A DNA stretch of 56,296 nucleotides from Basidiobolus meristosporus CBS 931.73 (lineage: Eukaryota > Basidiobolomycota > Basidiobolomycetes > Basidiobolales > Basidiobolaceae), in contig MCFE01000580.1 in assembly GCA_002104905.1 (NCBI GenBank), forward strand, positions 1-56,296. Direction: 5' to 3'. The notes under the pieces were generated by a model. That model saw only the letters and a list, made by a program, of their open reading frames with translations. It was not told the origin of the DNA and made no database searches. Positions 33,211 through 45,057 of the stretch are shown piece after piece (within the stretch, counting starts at the first letter, position 1; each line of letters begins with the position of its first letter). The position numbers and the translations under genes are program-made.

Positions 33211-35667
33211 TTAAGGTTGGACGAGTTTATCCGCAGCTTCGCGCAAATCATTCAATGACTTTTTCAAGGTATCTCGGAAGATATCACTGTCCGTCTCTTT
33301 ACAGGTTCTCCAGCTAGAGATGCTGAATTTCATGTTGTTTTTACCAATAGCATAGTTCACACCATATCCCTCGGGGACTACTGGGCCAAAGCCACCATAA
33401 AAGTGGTCGCCTGGACTCATATTGGAAGTGGAGAGCTTGAAATACATGGACTTAATGTAAGATGGGTCCGAGAAAATGGTAGCCTTTTCGCGCTCCGCAT
33501 CTGTCTCAATGACTGATCGAAGTCCCAAGAGATGTCTATCAACGCCTTTACCGCTGCTTGCAGCTCCCATATACTCCAGGTGAGATTCGATAGCCTTCTT
33601 GAATAATATCAACTTCTCGCGGTCCTTCAATACTAAAGATTAGAGATTGATCTTGAAGAGTACAAAGCACAATTACACACTTCAACAGAGCTATCATCAA
33701 ATGCCTCCACAAAGGCTACACTGTCTGAAGAGCATACACGAACCGTCTCGGTTCTACCATATGCAAATGCGCGCGTCGAAGCAGTTTCGTAGGTAGGGCA
33801 GCTTTCACCATATTGTCTGTAATATGCCAGTTGAAGTGCCATCTGAACGAATGCATCTGGGCTTACTTTGACTGGGTAATCAGAGAAATAAGTATAGATT
33901 TACTTGACCAAATTCACAAGATGAATTCTTACCCTTCTTGATGAAATCGGAGCCATATCCGTTATAATGAAGGCACAAGCTTTGAATAGTCTTTATGAAT
34001 TTCTTGGCATTGGATTCGGCTGTCTTGATCGCGTCAGTTACCTCTCCGGTGACTGACCAGCGAAGTTGCACAGGAGGAGCTAGTTGTATCAAGGACATGG
34101 CTTCTTCCTTCTCATTCTCCCTAATACACTTCGTAAGCGATTGAATGCGCTCCAATAAATCACCCAAACACTTACTTCGAAACGATGTAATTGAAAATAG
34201 CACCAGGGACAACGGCATCGACAGGCGAGTGCTGGTCACGTATAGAATTGAGTGGTTAGATCCGATAAGTCCCACTGTGTTTCGACAAAACTCACCTCCC
34301 CGTTCACACCAGCAACTCCGTTGTTTGCAATGATGAACTGCAGTGGCTTATCGAACCACCTGTTCTTCGCGTCATTTCGATGGAAAATATGATGGTGGGC
34401 ATGGTCAGGGTCACCATTTGGACCGATATCATCCAGACACACTACGAACAAGGCTTCGTCAATGTCCTTTAAAGTCTGGACATTTCCTGGCAATGCTGTG
34501 AGGTCATTTCGAATCTGCAAGATTACATTTAGCAACGGTCAGATCAACTATCCCACATCTCTCCTTACCTTGCCCCACACATCTCGATGCTCAGAAGTCA
34601 GTATTCCGACTGATGGTTGTATCTCGGCTAGGTCTGAAACGAGCTTGACAACTTCGGAGAGTTGGCTAGACAAAGGAATCATTAGACGATAAGCATGGGT
34701 GTGCTAAGATAAACAGTGGTTACTCTTGAATTTGCTTCGTTGAAGCTAATTGGCCATTCTCCCCAAGGACGTTGACCTTGAAAAATTGATCCTTGGCCAT
34801 AACGATGACATGCTTTGCAGTGGCAGGATAGTTGTATACAAGTTTATCACGGGTAGTGTCGGCAATTCTGGCCGTTCCAAATATCCTTTTATACTGATTC
34901 ATGCATAATGGAGCCTTGCGGAGTTGATCCACAGGCAATTCCTGTCTAGTAATATTTTAGCAGCCGCACACTTCAATAAATACATTGTTAAACAATCTAT
35001 ACCTGTTTACTAAATCACTGAATTCTAGAACTCGTCTAACGAAGCTAGATGCTCTCTTAATTTGAGCCTCAGAAAATCCCCCCTTCTTCGCCTCAACGAG
35101 CCCTTGAGGTGGGTTGTTGAAGGTACACCACCAGTTTACGTTAAGGAGAACTGGCTCTCGATATTCCAAATAAGCCTTGTTAACCCAAATATCTTCCAAC
35201 CATGATAGCTAATCAGAAAACGCTTCCGGTCAACAGGTTTTCGCAGAATTTGTCTAGCAAAGAAACTCTGCATACCTCGGCATTTCTTTCAAGGCTAAGG
35301 AGACGGTTTTGTAGCGTCTCTCCCAAGCCGTTTGGCTTTATAAACGTGCTCACCGCTTGAGCAGCCCTCTCGAACTCTTCGCTATTTCTCAGAACTGGCT
35401 CTAAGCTTCTTAAGTACCTATCAGCCGTATCCTGTAAGTCTGGCACCGGTAATTTTGGTAGGTTGTCTTGATTTTGAAAAGTAACACCAGCCTTCTTGGA
35501 AACAAAAGTGCGATATGCAGGATATATGACACTACAGAACCCCAGATGAAATAGACTCACATGAATGCCTGCATCCAAGGGAAAGTAACGTGCGAGAGTA
35601 CTCACCGTAAGCCTGATTTCTTGGCCCGTAAGAGACTGCCAAAGGAGCGTAAAGCTAGTGCCGACAT
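33211..35667 (-). CDS. CAT2: carnitine O-acetyltransferase, mitochondrial form
   Basis: Ten exons (35667-35606, 35531-35276, 35208-35003, 34945-34724, 34665-34569, 34514-34296, 34231-34176, 34120-33933, 33871-33677, 33632-33211) give 640 residues. The first 21 residues, with Arg and Lys but no acid ([20 protein letters not shown]), look like a mitochondrial presequence. Family blocks appear in order: [30 protein letters not shown], the catalytic His355 in [28 protein letters not shown], and the KLSTSN motif of the active site. [16 protein letters not shown] follows near the end. The enzyme exchanges acetyl groups between CoA and carnitine to shuttle acetyl units between organelles. The C-terminus (KLVQP) is not a standard PTS1, so peroxisomal targeting from this isoform is unlikely. 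Confidence 0.94.
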
Positions 35668-36232
35668 TGCAAAAGGCAGCTATAAAAACAAACAAACCAG
35701 GAGACAGTTCAATGTGACCGAAGATATATATTGGTGGCGCTTTCTAAGAGTTCAGCTTTGTCATCATAAATGATTTGGTACATTTAGGCTTGGGAACAAA
35801 TTTCGGTATTTGTATCATAATGGACTAAATGGACGTGGGTTGTAGCTCTTACAATCTTGTATCACCCGGATTATATTTACCAAGCATAATAAATGTATCT
35901 TTACTAGGACTGCTCATAGATTCACGTGAATTCAGTCCCACCTGCATGAAGTGTTCGTGATCTTGTCCATATTGTGACAATTCTCATCATGTTACTCCGC
36001 CGTGAACGACTGAGCTACCCTGCCCCCTAGTACTCGGACTGACGTGATCTGCCTGCATTATGACTGTCATGAGCGCCAAGGTCCGGTTTAATGATTCGAT
36101 TACAAATGGGGAATTTCGAGAAATAATACTACTTTAACAAGAAGTGGCCTGATTGTCCAATGAGAAGAAAAATTAAACATGGGAATAAAGAATGGTTCCA
36201 GTCATGGAAGTCCTAATATGTTTACATCTAAG
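35668..36232. other. intergenic, no gene seen
   Basis: This is the upstream region of the carnitine acetyltransferase gene and the 3' flank of Cia1. No structure was noted. Confidence 0.5.
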
Positions 36233-37671
36233 TTATGGAATATACTGCCACACACGGACAATTCCATCATCACCACCGCTAGCGAAGATATACCCAAATT
36301 CTTCGTTAGGGTTCCAGACCACCGAATTTATATCATGGACTCCATGGGCACCCTCGACAGTTGCGACCACGTCGAATTGAATCTCTGTATCTACCAGAGA
36401 TGTCTATACGAAAGCCATAAGCTATTGGCACTTATTTTCAATGGATTAAAGATGACTGCTACCTCGGCATATATATGGATCGTATTATCATCACCTCCGC
36501 TAACCAAGTGGCCGTGATGCTTAGACCAGGAAACACTATAAATGGCACGTTTGTGGTATCCTTCCAAGGTCGTCACACATCTCCAAGAAGAAGGATTGCA
36601 GTCTGACCAATGTGGTTAGGATACACTCACATGAGATAAATTAAACCGAAACTAACCATCATCTTTGGTGAGTTTCTCGCGCTTCCAGATCCTTAAGGTT
36701 TTGTCGTCACTAGCGGAAACTGCACAACCATATTAACACGGTGGATAATGTCCAGGTTAGATACGGCCTTACCGAGGCGATCCCCTCTCGAGTCAAAGTC
36801 TACCGCCCATACGGTGGATTTGTGGCCCTCCAAAGTGGCCGTGCAGTACCAATCGTCGTCTTGCTCTTCCCATATTTTGATCGTATCATCGTAGCCAGCC
36901 GAAGCCAAAATCTAAACCCAATCTTACATTAACCATAGCTCAGATGCAGCATATCCAATGTTTTTCTACCTCCTCACTTGGGTGCCACTTGACGGTTTTG
37001 ACATCCTGACTATGCTCTTGGAGTACGGCCAAGCATTCAAAATCGTCATAGGATGCAGCTTGAATGCAAGTAAGCTACCATCCACACCAAAGCCATTTAA
37101 CACAACAACAAACCTTCCCAAATCCAAACACTCTTGTCCCTGCTACAGGTAGCAATCAAGGATCCAGTGGCGGACCAAGCGACGCTTTTAACTTCGTTCT
37201 CATGCCCTTCTAGTGTCGCTACACAATCGAATTCTATTAAAAGTGAAGATAAGATAAAGTCAGGTATTAGGGAGCTAATGAGCGAGGTTTCTCAAGGTAC
37301 TCTACCTTTACTTTCACTCTTATCCCATATCCCAGTAGTACCATCAAAGCTCCCGGTGGCTATGACCTGCCCGGAAGGGGAATATTGAACACTCCGAATA
37401 GTTCGCTCATGAAAGCCTTCAAGTAGGCCTACACAGTTCCAGCTAGCTTTTCCTGGATTGCATTCATCAGGCACCCATATCCTAACAGTTTTGTCTCCAC
37501 TACATGAAGCTAATTGAGTTCCATTAGGATTCCAGGAAACTTGCCAAACACGATCCTCGTGGCCTTTTCATAGGATAGAAGGTGGGTCAGAAAACTCCTT
37601 TAAACTCATATACCGTTGTAAAGGCCAGTTTATTTACCCTCTAACTCGGCTATCAACTCTAGTCTAGGCAT
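36233..37671 (-). CDS. CIA1: cytosolic iron-sulfur assembly protein Cia1 (WD40)
   Basis: Eight exons (37671-37638, 37563-37306, 37233-37114, 37058-36970, 36911-36773, 36719-36657, 36602-36463, 36403-36233) give 337 residues. Seven WD40 blades are visible, with repeated GH..V..V.W cores and terminal W-D or I-W (for example [19 protein letters not shown], then [13 protein letters not shown]). The order and length match Cia1/CIAO1, including [14 protein letters not shown] in blade 1 and [11 protein letters not shown] in blade 6. Cia1 is part of the targeting complex that inserts iron-sulfur clusters into cytosolic and nuclear proteins such as DNA polymerases and helicases. Many introns fall with phase 1 near blade borders. 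Confidence 0.92.
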
Positions 37672-38950
37672 GCTTTCCTCAGGGAAATTAAGTTGGTGAA
37701 TAATTCGAAAACAACAAGTAATAAGAAGGTACAGGTATACTCCCCAGGAGGAGAATTAAATCGCGTACAATGGGTTCCCCAAGCTGCTCCTTCTTGAATT
37801 TTTTTACATCTATAATAGCATCAGATAATGACTCTGGGTGCTTTTTGAAACAATTATCAGATTACCGAAAACCAACCAAAAGTGGTATTTCTTATTAAGG
37901 AGGGTAAATGCTTAATTAAGAAATCAGATGATCAGATAAGGAAACCATTTTTCTTACCCTCAAGAAAATGATCAATAGTCGAGTGATTGCGATTAATCAT
38001 CGCTTATTCCTATTCAGTTAGAGCAAAGTGGCCTATACCGGAATGGTGGAGCTTTGATCTGCTCTCATGAGTTCATGTACAATGTATGTAATAATGATGT
38101 CATATCCAGAATCCGTATCACGTTATACAAAGGAAAATCACGTTTCATGATTATCGTGTTTTCAGGAAATAAAATTTACTGGCGTACTGCTACTCGATGT
38201 TCATTGCATGCTTGGTCGACTTCTCCACTACCTTTCGAAATTATCGGGCTGATGAGAGGTGCATCCAATCAATGTCATTTAAGTCCCTATTTCATTACAT
38301 CATACTGCTTATGATTGGCTTCTACATGTCAAGGGAGTTAAAGGGTCACATGGTTCTCGTGAATAATGGGTGGAAATAAAATCGAGATTTAGTGTTTATG
38401 GGTGTTGGATCTCAAGTATTCTACAGCACTTGGCTTATTAACCCCTCACTTACAATTATGGTGCAGATAGTATATTAAAATACGAGCAGGTAGACGTCAT
38501 TTTCATGTCTCCAATCTGCTTATTGCCAATTTAGGTTGGAGTTCAGGTAAAACCCGATGTCTGATCTTTGAGAATTACCTAAAATTGACCTTGTACTATT
38601 GGTATACTCCTCTATTTCAAATCCCTATTTTGTTCTCTGAAGGTAGCAGTATTTTTTTCACTTACTCATAGTATCACACTAATCACCCTTTGCCTCTTGT
38701 TCACTCCACTTTATTTCCCTTCCTTAAATATATACTAGTCACAACTGATTTGCGAGATTTGGGTTACATTCACTGTGTGGTATGAATATCGACTTCCTTT
38801 CGACTAAATACTCATCAGCCACATATACCCGACCATTAACTCGATCCATTTTATTTCGAATGTCAGGCATGATAAAACTACTTCATAACAAGTTAGTTTA
38901 TATTTGATACTTCTTTGAGCATAGTTACACTCCGAAATCACTTTCCGAAA
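37672..38950. other. divergent upstream region, Cia1 / bZIP, 1.28 kb
   Basis: This is AT-rich and has no frame I can support. It is the second-longest gene-free stretch between two divergent genes here. A stress-factor promoter may explain its size, but I recognise no specific sites. Confidence 0.45.
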
Positions 38951-40417
38951 ATGTCGCAAGTTGAAAAAGGTATCGATTTCTGCTTTAGATGTCTCTACTT
39001 GACTCCAGTGGCTTTGGTCTAACATTTACGTACGTGTAGATGTTTCCAATCCTTTTACAAGATCTCGTTCAGACGTTATAGCTGCCAATAGACCGACTCT
39101 CTCACATACAGATATGATTCCGACTGGGCCTGATGAATTTCTGAACCCCTCCTCAAAACTGGACCAGGAGCCAAATCCCTTTGAGCAGAGTTTTAGTTCT
39201 GTTTCTGGAACGGAAGGCCCGACGTCTAGTGCTGTTACTTCGAAAAGTATTCTCCCTTCAATAGCCAATATAGATACACCACAGGCCCCTACAGATATGA
39301 ACAGCTGGGGTGCCCAATCTTTACGTTCGGGGCCTCTCTCACCATCCATGCTGCTAGGCCCACAGGGCTCGGCTGTTTCAAGTAACCGTCACGGCTTTAA
39401 TTCGTATGGCGCACAACCCTCCCCAATGACTGCAGCCTTGCTTGGCGCTGCTGCACATGCCACCCCGAACTTCTTAAGAAATTTACCCGAAACCACAAGC
39501 TTGCAATTGAATTCGTCGAATGTTGCCACGACAGCCCCCGACAAGAAAGAGAGTACCGGTGCCGATGCATCTGAAGCAGCTAAAACTCGAGGGTCAATGA
39601 ATACGTACGCAGAGACAGCTGGCCAGCATCTGAATCCTACCGAGAAAGGAGGTCAACTTCACTCAAAAGGCGCTCGTGGAAATAGAGAAATGAATGGATC
39701 TGAGTCGCATGAAGATGGAAACAAGGCACGAACAAATCGAAGAAGAAGTACTGTCAGTGCCGGCTCGGGAGAGGGAAATGAAGAATCCGAAGATGAGAAG
39801 TCAGGCAGTGACAAGAAACCCGACAAAAAATCCAAAACGGAGAATCCCGATGAGAAGAGAAAAAGCTTCTTGGAGAGGAATCGTCAAGGTAAAATGGTTA
39901 GGTGCGATGCATTTGACAGGGATGATACTTAAGTTGGTTCCAATCTTTAGCTGCTTTGAAATGTCGTCAGCGTAAAAAGCAATGGCTTAACAACCTCCAG
40001 GCGCAGGTGGAATATTTGTCGCAGGAAAACGAGACCCTCCAAAATCAGGCAACTGGCCTAAGGGAGGAAATTATCAACTTGAAGACCCTATTGTTAGCGC
40101 ATAAAAATTGCCCCATAGCTCAAGCCAACGGGGCTATGGGAATTGAAGGGTTGGTGCCTGTGATGGCAGGCCCATCCATGGCTGCACCATCACATCTAGG
40201 AATGCCGCCAATGAATGTCCCCATCAATATGCTAGGTATGCCACAGGTAATTCCTGGTCCTCCGCCTGGCATCAGCCAGATTGGTGTACCCCAACACATT
40301 CAAGGGCAACCAGCCCACGGGGTCCCTACGAACGTAAGTGTAGACGGAGGTGCAGCCCATAATATTCAAGCGATAAATGGAAGCATGGCGACGAAATCCC
40401 ATTCTATGAGGTTCTAG
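38951..40417 (+). CDS. bZIP transcription factor, ATF/CREB (Atf1) type
   Basis: Three exons (38951-38969, 39040-39888, 39951-40417) give 444 residues. Exon 1 is only 19 nt (MSQVEK plus one base). It was chosen because it splices in frame to an exon that stays open well upstream of the next ATG (39114). The N-terminal two thirds are Ser/Thr/Pro-rich. The basic region LERNRQAALKCRQRKKQWL is interrupted by intron 2 and is followed by a zipper (LQAQVEYLSQENETLQNQ.., with leucines every seven). The sequence is of the Atf1/ATF2 class, which binds CRE-like sites and is controlled by stress-activated MAP kinases of the Sty1/Hog1 type. Ser/Thr-Pro sites in the N-terminal part fit that. The C-terminus is Pro/Met/Gly-rich (MPPMNVPINMLGMPQ). 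Confidence 0.87.
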
Positions 40418-41235
40418 CAATTCTCGATACTCTTACTGTACTTGTAGATAATGTTTTATTCTATTCTTTTGCATCGCCAATTGAGCTCCATCGGTACCTT
40501 GCCTCATTGACGTATTTTCGGGTGGGCTTACTTGGGGTCCATGATATCTTTTACTTTTGTCGGTTATGCCAATTACTTTTTCTATAGTTTTTACATAAAA
40601 TTGTGTATCTCTCAGCTTTCCTCTAGGGTAGGTTCTTTTCAGCAAACATAGAGTAAGGGAATATACTGTTCATGCAAATTGACAAATAAACAGTTATTCC
40701 ACGTGATCTTGGAATGACAACGGGTTGTATGTCATCAGTACTTGTTCAACAACCTCCGCCAAATTCTGTTTAGCATTGCGCTCCTTCAAAGCTATCGCCA
40801 GCATATTTGCCCACGTATATTCAGCAAGATATGCGGGATGTGACCAAAACGCTGAAGCCGGTAGCAAATAAATTGTCTTTTTGCCATACTACCCGACTGA
40901 CCGAGTTTAGCGCAGCTACCATGATATTTCAGGCTCCAGCGAAGCGCTCTTTGATTGTCCCACATAATTCTACTCGGTCTATGTGTAGAGCGAGTCCCGA
41001 CACGCCAATTTCCACTTGTACATAATAACTACTTTCTGAGCCTTTCCAGAAATTTGTATTTGGGAAAGATTGTTAAAGGGCAATAAACTAACATCAGGAT
41101 TCAACGTAATTTTCGTTGATGAAGGAGTCGTGAAAGTGGCAGAGGGTTCGTGTAGGAATCTGCAAACGGCCCAGAAGAAAAGGATGTCTTAGTTATCTGG
41201 TAGCCTATCGGTTCGAGTGATCCAAAAATTTATAT
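40418..41235. other. intergenic; protein-like stretches on minus strand, unresolved
   Basis: This lies between the convergent bZIP and RRM genes. On the minus strand, 40888-40694 is open for 64 codons, ending in a stop, and reads like protein (for example EYTWANMLAIALKERN). A different frame at about 41028-40800 also looks coding (VEIGVSGLALHIDRVELCG). I could not join them into a gene with valid splice sites. It may be a small unrecognised gene, possibly frameshifted, or chance. Confidence 0.3.
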
Positions 41236-42369
41236 TTATTCGCTAGAGGATGGTGGAGCAGGGTTGGAAGATTCGGGTTGTGCTTGGTTATGTTCGTCAT
41301 TGCGAGTATTTTCCGAGTGTGTCTCGTTTCGTGCTACTTTGACTGAAATATCGCGCTCATCCACATGTATGCTGGCATTATTGGCTAGGGCGCGTTGTTG
41401 CTCAGCTTCATCAGCGAATTCAACAAACCCAAAGCCCTTGGAGCGGCCGGATTTCATGTATGCAACATGGGATGATACGATGTTGTACCCTTGAAAGAGA
41501 TTCTGAAGTTCTACATTACCATATGAATATGGTAGATTGCTAACGAATACCGTAGTCGTAGATGGCTCTCCTAGGTGGGGTTGTGAAGCTAATCCTCCAC
41601 GACCACGGCCAAACCTACGGCCTCTTGCTGATCCACGTCCACGCCCTCTTCCACGATGTTGATCTTGGTATGAGTCAATGGCAGTCTGACTGTAGTCAAG
41701 CTCCTCAATACTGGCTGGAGATGCTTCATCACTCGGGTGAGTTAGTGCCTGGCCCCCTAATCTATTCTCACCATTGTTGTGCTCTTGATTGGAAAACCTG
41801 CGACGATTCTCCTATACCAAGCAAGTTCGATGAAAACCAACTCTGACCTGAACTGCCGTTCTTATTAAGCACATACCAGATTGCCCCGACCACGACCACG
41901 TCCACCTCTTCCACGACCACGTTGTGAATGGGCTTGGCCTTGAGTACCATGAATCTCCTTTGGCTTAGCTACCTCAACGTTTATCTCCCTACCAGCCAAC
42001 TCCTTCTTGTCTAGCTGTTTGACAGCCTCCTCAGCTTCTTTCTCAGTCTCAAAGGACACAAAACCATATCCTAGAGAACGTGTACCACGGGTAATAACGT
42101 TCGCATTGAGGCTACAGGGCTAGGCTTAGTAAAGAGGGACACTCCTTGACAGGGTCTCGGAGATATACTAACACTTTACCCGCAACACCAAAGTAATTTT
42201 CGAGCTCTTCTTCAGTAGTCTGAAAGGAAAGATTACCCACAAAAACCTTATACCCGACCTCCTCCTCAGTTGCTAGATGGGTGGCCTCGAGAGTTTGAGT
42301 AACTTCAGCTGTCGGATCATCTCTCCTTTCAATCTCGACTGCATCTAGGGCTGGTGTATTCTCAGTCAT
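41236..42369 (-). CDS. RRM-RGG-RRM RNA-binding protein (Sbp1-like layout)
   Basis: Three exons (42369-42173, 42111-41877, 41808-41236) give 334 residues. RRM1 has RNP2 KVFVGNLSF and RNP1 GYGFVSF, which lies across intron 1. An RG-rich block follows (QRGRGRGGRGRGRGNL), then a second one (RGRGRGSARGRRFGRGRGG). RRM2 has VFVSNLPYSYG and the RNP1 KGFGFVEF. A Pro/Ser/Asn-rich end closes it. Two RRMs around an RGG region is the layout of yeast Sbp1, a repressor of translation found in P bodies and stress granules. Other RGG proteins could share it, so orthology is not claimed. Donors GTTAGT (intron 1) and GTATGT (intron 2) were fixed by frame. The RG block is a likely arginine-methylation target. 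Confidence 0.85.
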
Positions 42370-42798
42370 AGTGCAGGTAAGGTGCTGTATGCTATGGTTA
42401 AGATGGAGGTTCTTCCAAAGTGTCTAAAGGGATTCGATCTACGTATGTGGTCGGTGACGGTTAGTCGAGTGGTAATCAAGAGATAACCAGAATAGTCGAC
42501 TTGGGTATTGATTGAATGCCGTCACATTACCAGTGATGCCTCAAGTCAGCCACTAATGAAATTAGACCAACCACCGTCCCGTGAAACGTTCTGGAACACA
42601 TAATCATGGAGATTGTTCTCACGTTGATTTCCCTGCTAAGCTATGCTTTTGGAATGGCTCATATGACTTGAACTGGTTGAAAATAGCCAAGTAGTGATCA
42701 AATGGCAGATGGGATGCATGTCTGCAAGTCTAGCAAATCCCTATTTATTGCGCGAAACGGCTGGAAGCTCACGGAGGGGGTAGGGGTTTAAAAGGTAT
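42370..42798. other. intergenic, no gene seen
   Basis: This is the promoter side of the RRM protein and the 3' flank of the DMT transporter. Nothing further was seen. Confidence 0.5.
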
Positions 42799-43840
42799 CT
42801 ATCTACGACCAGCCCATTTCTTGATTCCCATGCCAATCGTGCTACACAGAATCAATCCAGTTCCCAGCAGGGAGTTCATTGTCGGAATCTCCTTGAAGAT
42901 TGTGATTCCAAAGATGAACGCAAACACGATATCAAAGTTCCGCATCAATGTTGCAGGCCCTGACGGGGCAAGCTGAAGGCCGTAGTTGAGAAGACCTTGG
43001 CCAACAAATGCGGAGATGCTGATCACTGACAGACCCACCCAATCGTTCAGGGTGCTAGGGATCTTCACCGGCTCAAAGATCAACGAGATGATCAATGAGA
43101 AAATCGAGGAAATCCCACCAAAATAAACGACATGAACCATGTAATGAACCCCTAGGCCTAACTGACGGATGGTGACAAACGCTATTGAAGAAGCAACACT
43201 ACCGCATATGCAGGTCACACAGGCGATAATACGCTGGGTGGAGTCGATGTCGGAAGGGTTGGCCTTTCTAGCCCCAAAAAGAAACTCTGGTTGGGCAACG
43301 AATATCACCCCAGTGAAGGAAACGACCGATGCTGCTTGGTCGAAAGGTGAATATGGCTCCTTGAGGAATATACGAGCAAGGATAGCGGTGAAAATGGGGC
43401 TCACGAAAAACAGCACTGAGACGGTGAAGTAAGTACGAATATGCTAGCAACTGCTCTGGAGAACACTTACCTGTTGCATCGGATAGAGGCAACTTTGTCA
43501 ACGAATAGTAGAAAAGCGCGAGGCCTACAGAGCCAGCAAATCCGCGAACCACAAGCCCTTTCCTTAAATTGGGCTCACCCCAAGGAAACACACCCATGTA
43601 CCAACACGAGATTATAGCAAGACAGAACTGAATGATACTTCTTATGAAAACAATCTCCATGGGGGGAAAGTTGAAGCCCATCAACTTAACAAACAAAGAC
43701 ATGGTGGAGAAGGCCAACGAAGAAGTGGCGACCAGAACGAGCCCCAACAAAACGTGCCGCACATTTGACTCCGTAGTCTTTGCAAGCAGCGAGCTGGTTT
43801 CGTTGACCTCGATGGGAGGTAGTGGGGATGTGGCTGACAT
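42799..43840 (-). CDS. drug/metabolite transporter, EamA/SLC35G-like
   Basis: Two exons (43840-43471, 43415-42799) give 328 residues. Ten hydrophobic helices fall into two five-helix EamA halves. The first helix pair is VLLGLVLVATSSLAFSTMSL and EIVFIRSIIQFCLAII. The conserved LFFVSPIFTAILA stretch in helix 4 lies directly after the intron. The second half ends in TGLILCSTIGMG, and the protein has the usual cytoplasmic basic end (KKWAGRR). The family exports or exchanges metabolites; SLC35G relatives sit in the plasma membrane or Golgi. Substrate unknown. The ATG at 43840 is the first in the frame, and four codons upstream begin with TTG. Confidence 0.88.
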
Positions 43841-45057
43841 GAAAATCAACTGATATTAGAATATACAGAGCGACCAAGGTACAGCAAGCTGTTTTAAAGC
43901 GAAAGTTCCACAGGAGGATTCGATCAATTGCACTGCGGACATATGGAATAACCGGAGCCAAAAAGGTAAACAGAATCACGCGTTGGATTTAAAAGTACAT
44001 GCAGTGCCAGTAAAATGACTGATATCCACCCCTTCTGGACAACAGGTGTCAGGAAGAATTAGTCATCTTGGGTTGAGCATTTTTCTCGATAACTGGGGGC
44101 TATGCGCTCGTTGTGCTCAGCCATGCAGTCGATCTTGGGGAAATGCAGTCTTGTTGATTGGACATCGGCCCCTTTCCCATGAGGCCAGCAGGCTTTTGAT
44201 CAGATTGCACAGCTGTCTTAATTACTTGGGAAACCTTGTGTAAACCGAATGACGCAGATGTCTCAATTTCGTTGAGGAAGATAATGGAGAGGTGCAGGAC
44301 TGAGCTGATGGAAATCACATAGACTCTGGGCTAGCACTGGGCATGGTGCTGAGCCCAAGTAAATGGCCGCGCCAAAGTCGATGGCGTCTGAGCCTATATG
44401 ATATGAAATGCGCTCACTATGGCTGATTTATTAATTCTGGTTCAATATAGACGTTAATCCGGCCACTCATTTTGCGCATACATCTTCAAGCCGTCGTTAT
44501 TACGAAATATGGAAGAATGGAGTGGGCCGCTGAATGTGGTGAATAGGGTGAATTGTGTTCATTTGTTTGAATAATTTCATATCCGATTTCCATTTTGATA
44601 TTTGTTTGAATAATTTCATATCAGATTTGCATTTGCATTTTCATATTCTCTCCTTTCCCAGCCCACCCAACCAACAATCCAATTAAGGGCTAGATTCCCT
44701 TTTTTGGAATCCCGCGTCCTTATAACTCCCCATCATGCCCGCTCTCTTCTCTATTGCTTCTGCTCAAGACAAGGGTAGACAAGTGTCGTCTTGACTCAAC
44801 CCTACTCAGATAACCGCGCCTGTCTTTCCACTAGAAAATAATGAAGCATATATTCGGCCCTGAAATCGGTATGCCGACCGTTTCGTTTGTCCTTCAACCT
44901 AGTACTCACCATCACCGTTGCCTCAGATTGCAAGTTAACCGATGCCAGTCTGTTGGAAGAGGTCGATGCCGCTATGCGTTGTGCGTGACTATTCCTTGCT
45001 GTTGATGCATCCAGGGTTCCCCGTTTCTCATCCATTACTTTTGGGTTTTCTCTAGCC
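43841..45057. other. divergent upstream region, 1.2 kb
   Basis: This lies between the DMT transporter and the tryptophan-repeat protein. It contains a 39-bp direct repeat (see 44561-44638) and a TATA-like TATAAC at 44721. Just before the ATG at 45058 is a pyrimidine-rich TTTTCTCTAG resembling a 3' splice site, so the repeat-protein transcript may have an intron in its 5' leader. No firm coding region was seen. Confidence 0.45.
44561..44638. repeat. 39-bp direct repeat, two copies
   Basis: Copies start at 44561 and 44600, both beginning ATTTGTTTGAATAATTTCAT and continuing ATC, then C or A, then GATTT. They differ at a few positions near the end of the unit. The period is 39 bp. It lies about 460 bp upstream of the tryptophan-repeat gene. 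Confidence 0.8.

Noticed and set aside
41205-41225. GGTTCGAG, which resembles a tRNA B box
   Set aside because: The rest does not fit: no A box at the right distance and no cloverleaf arms.
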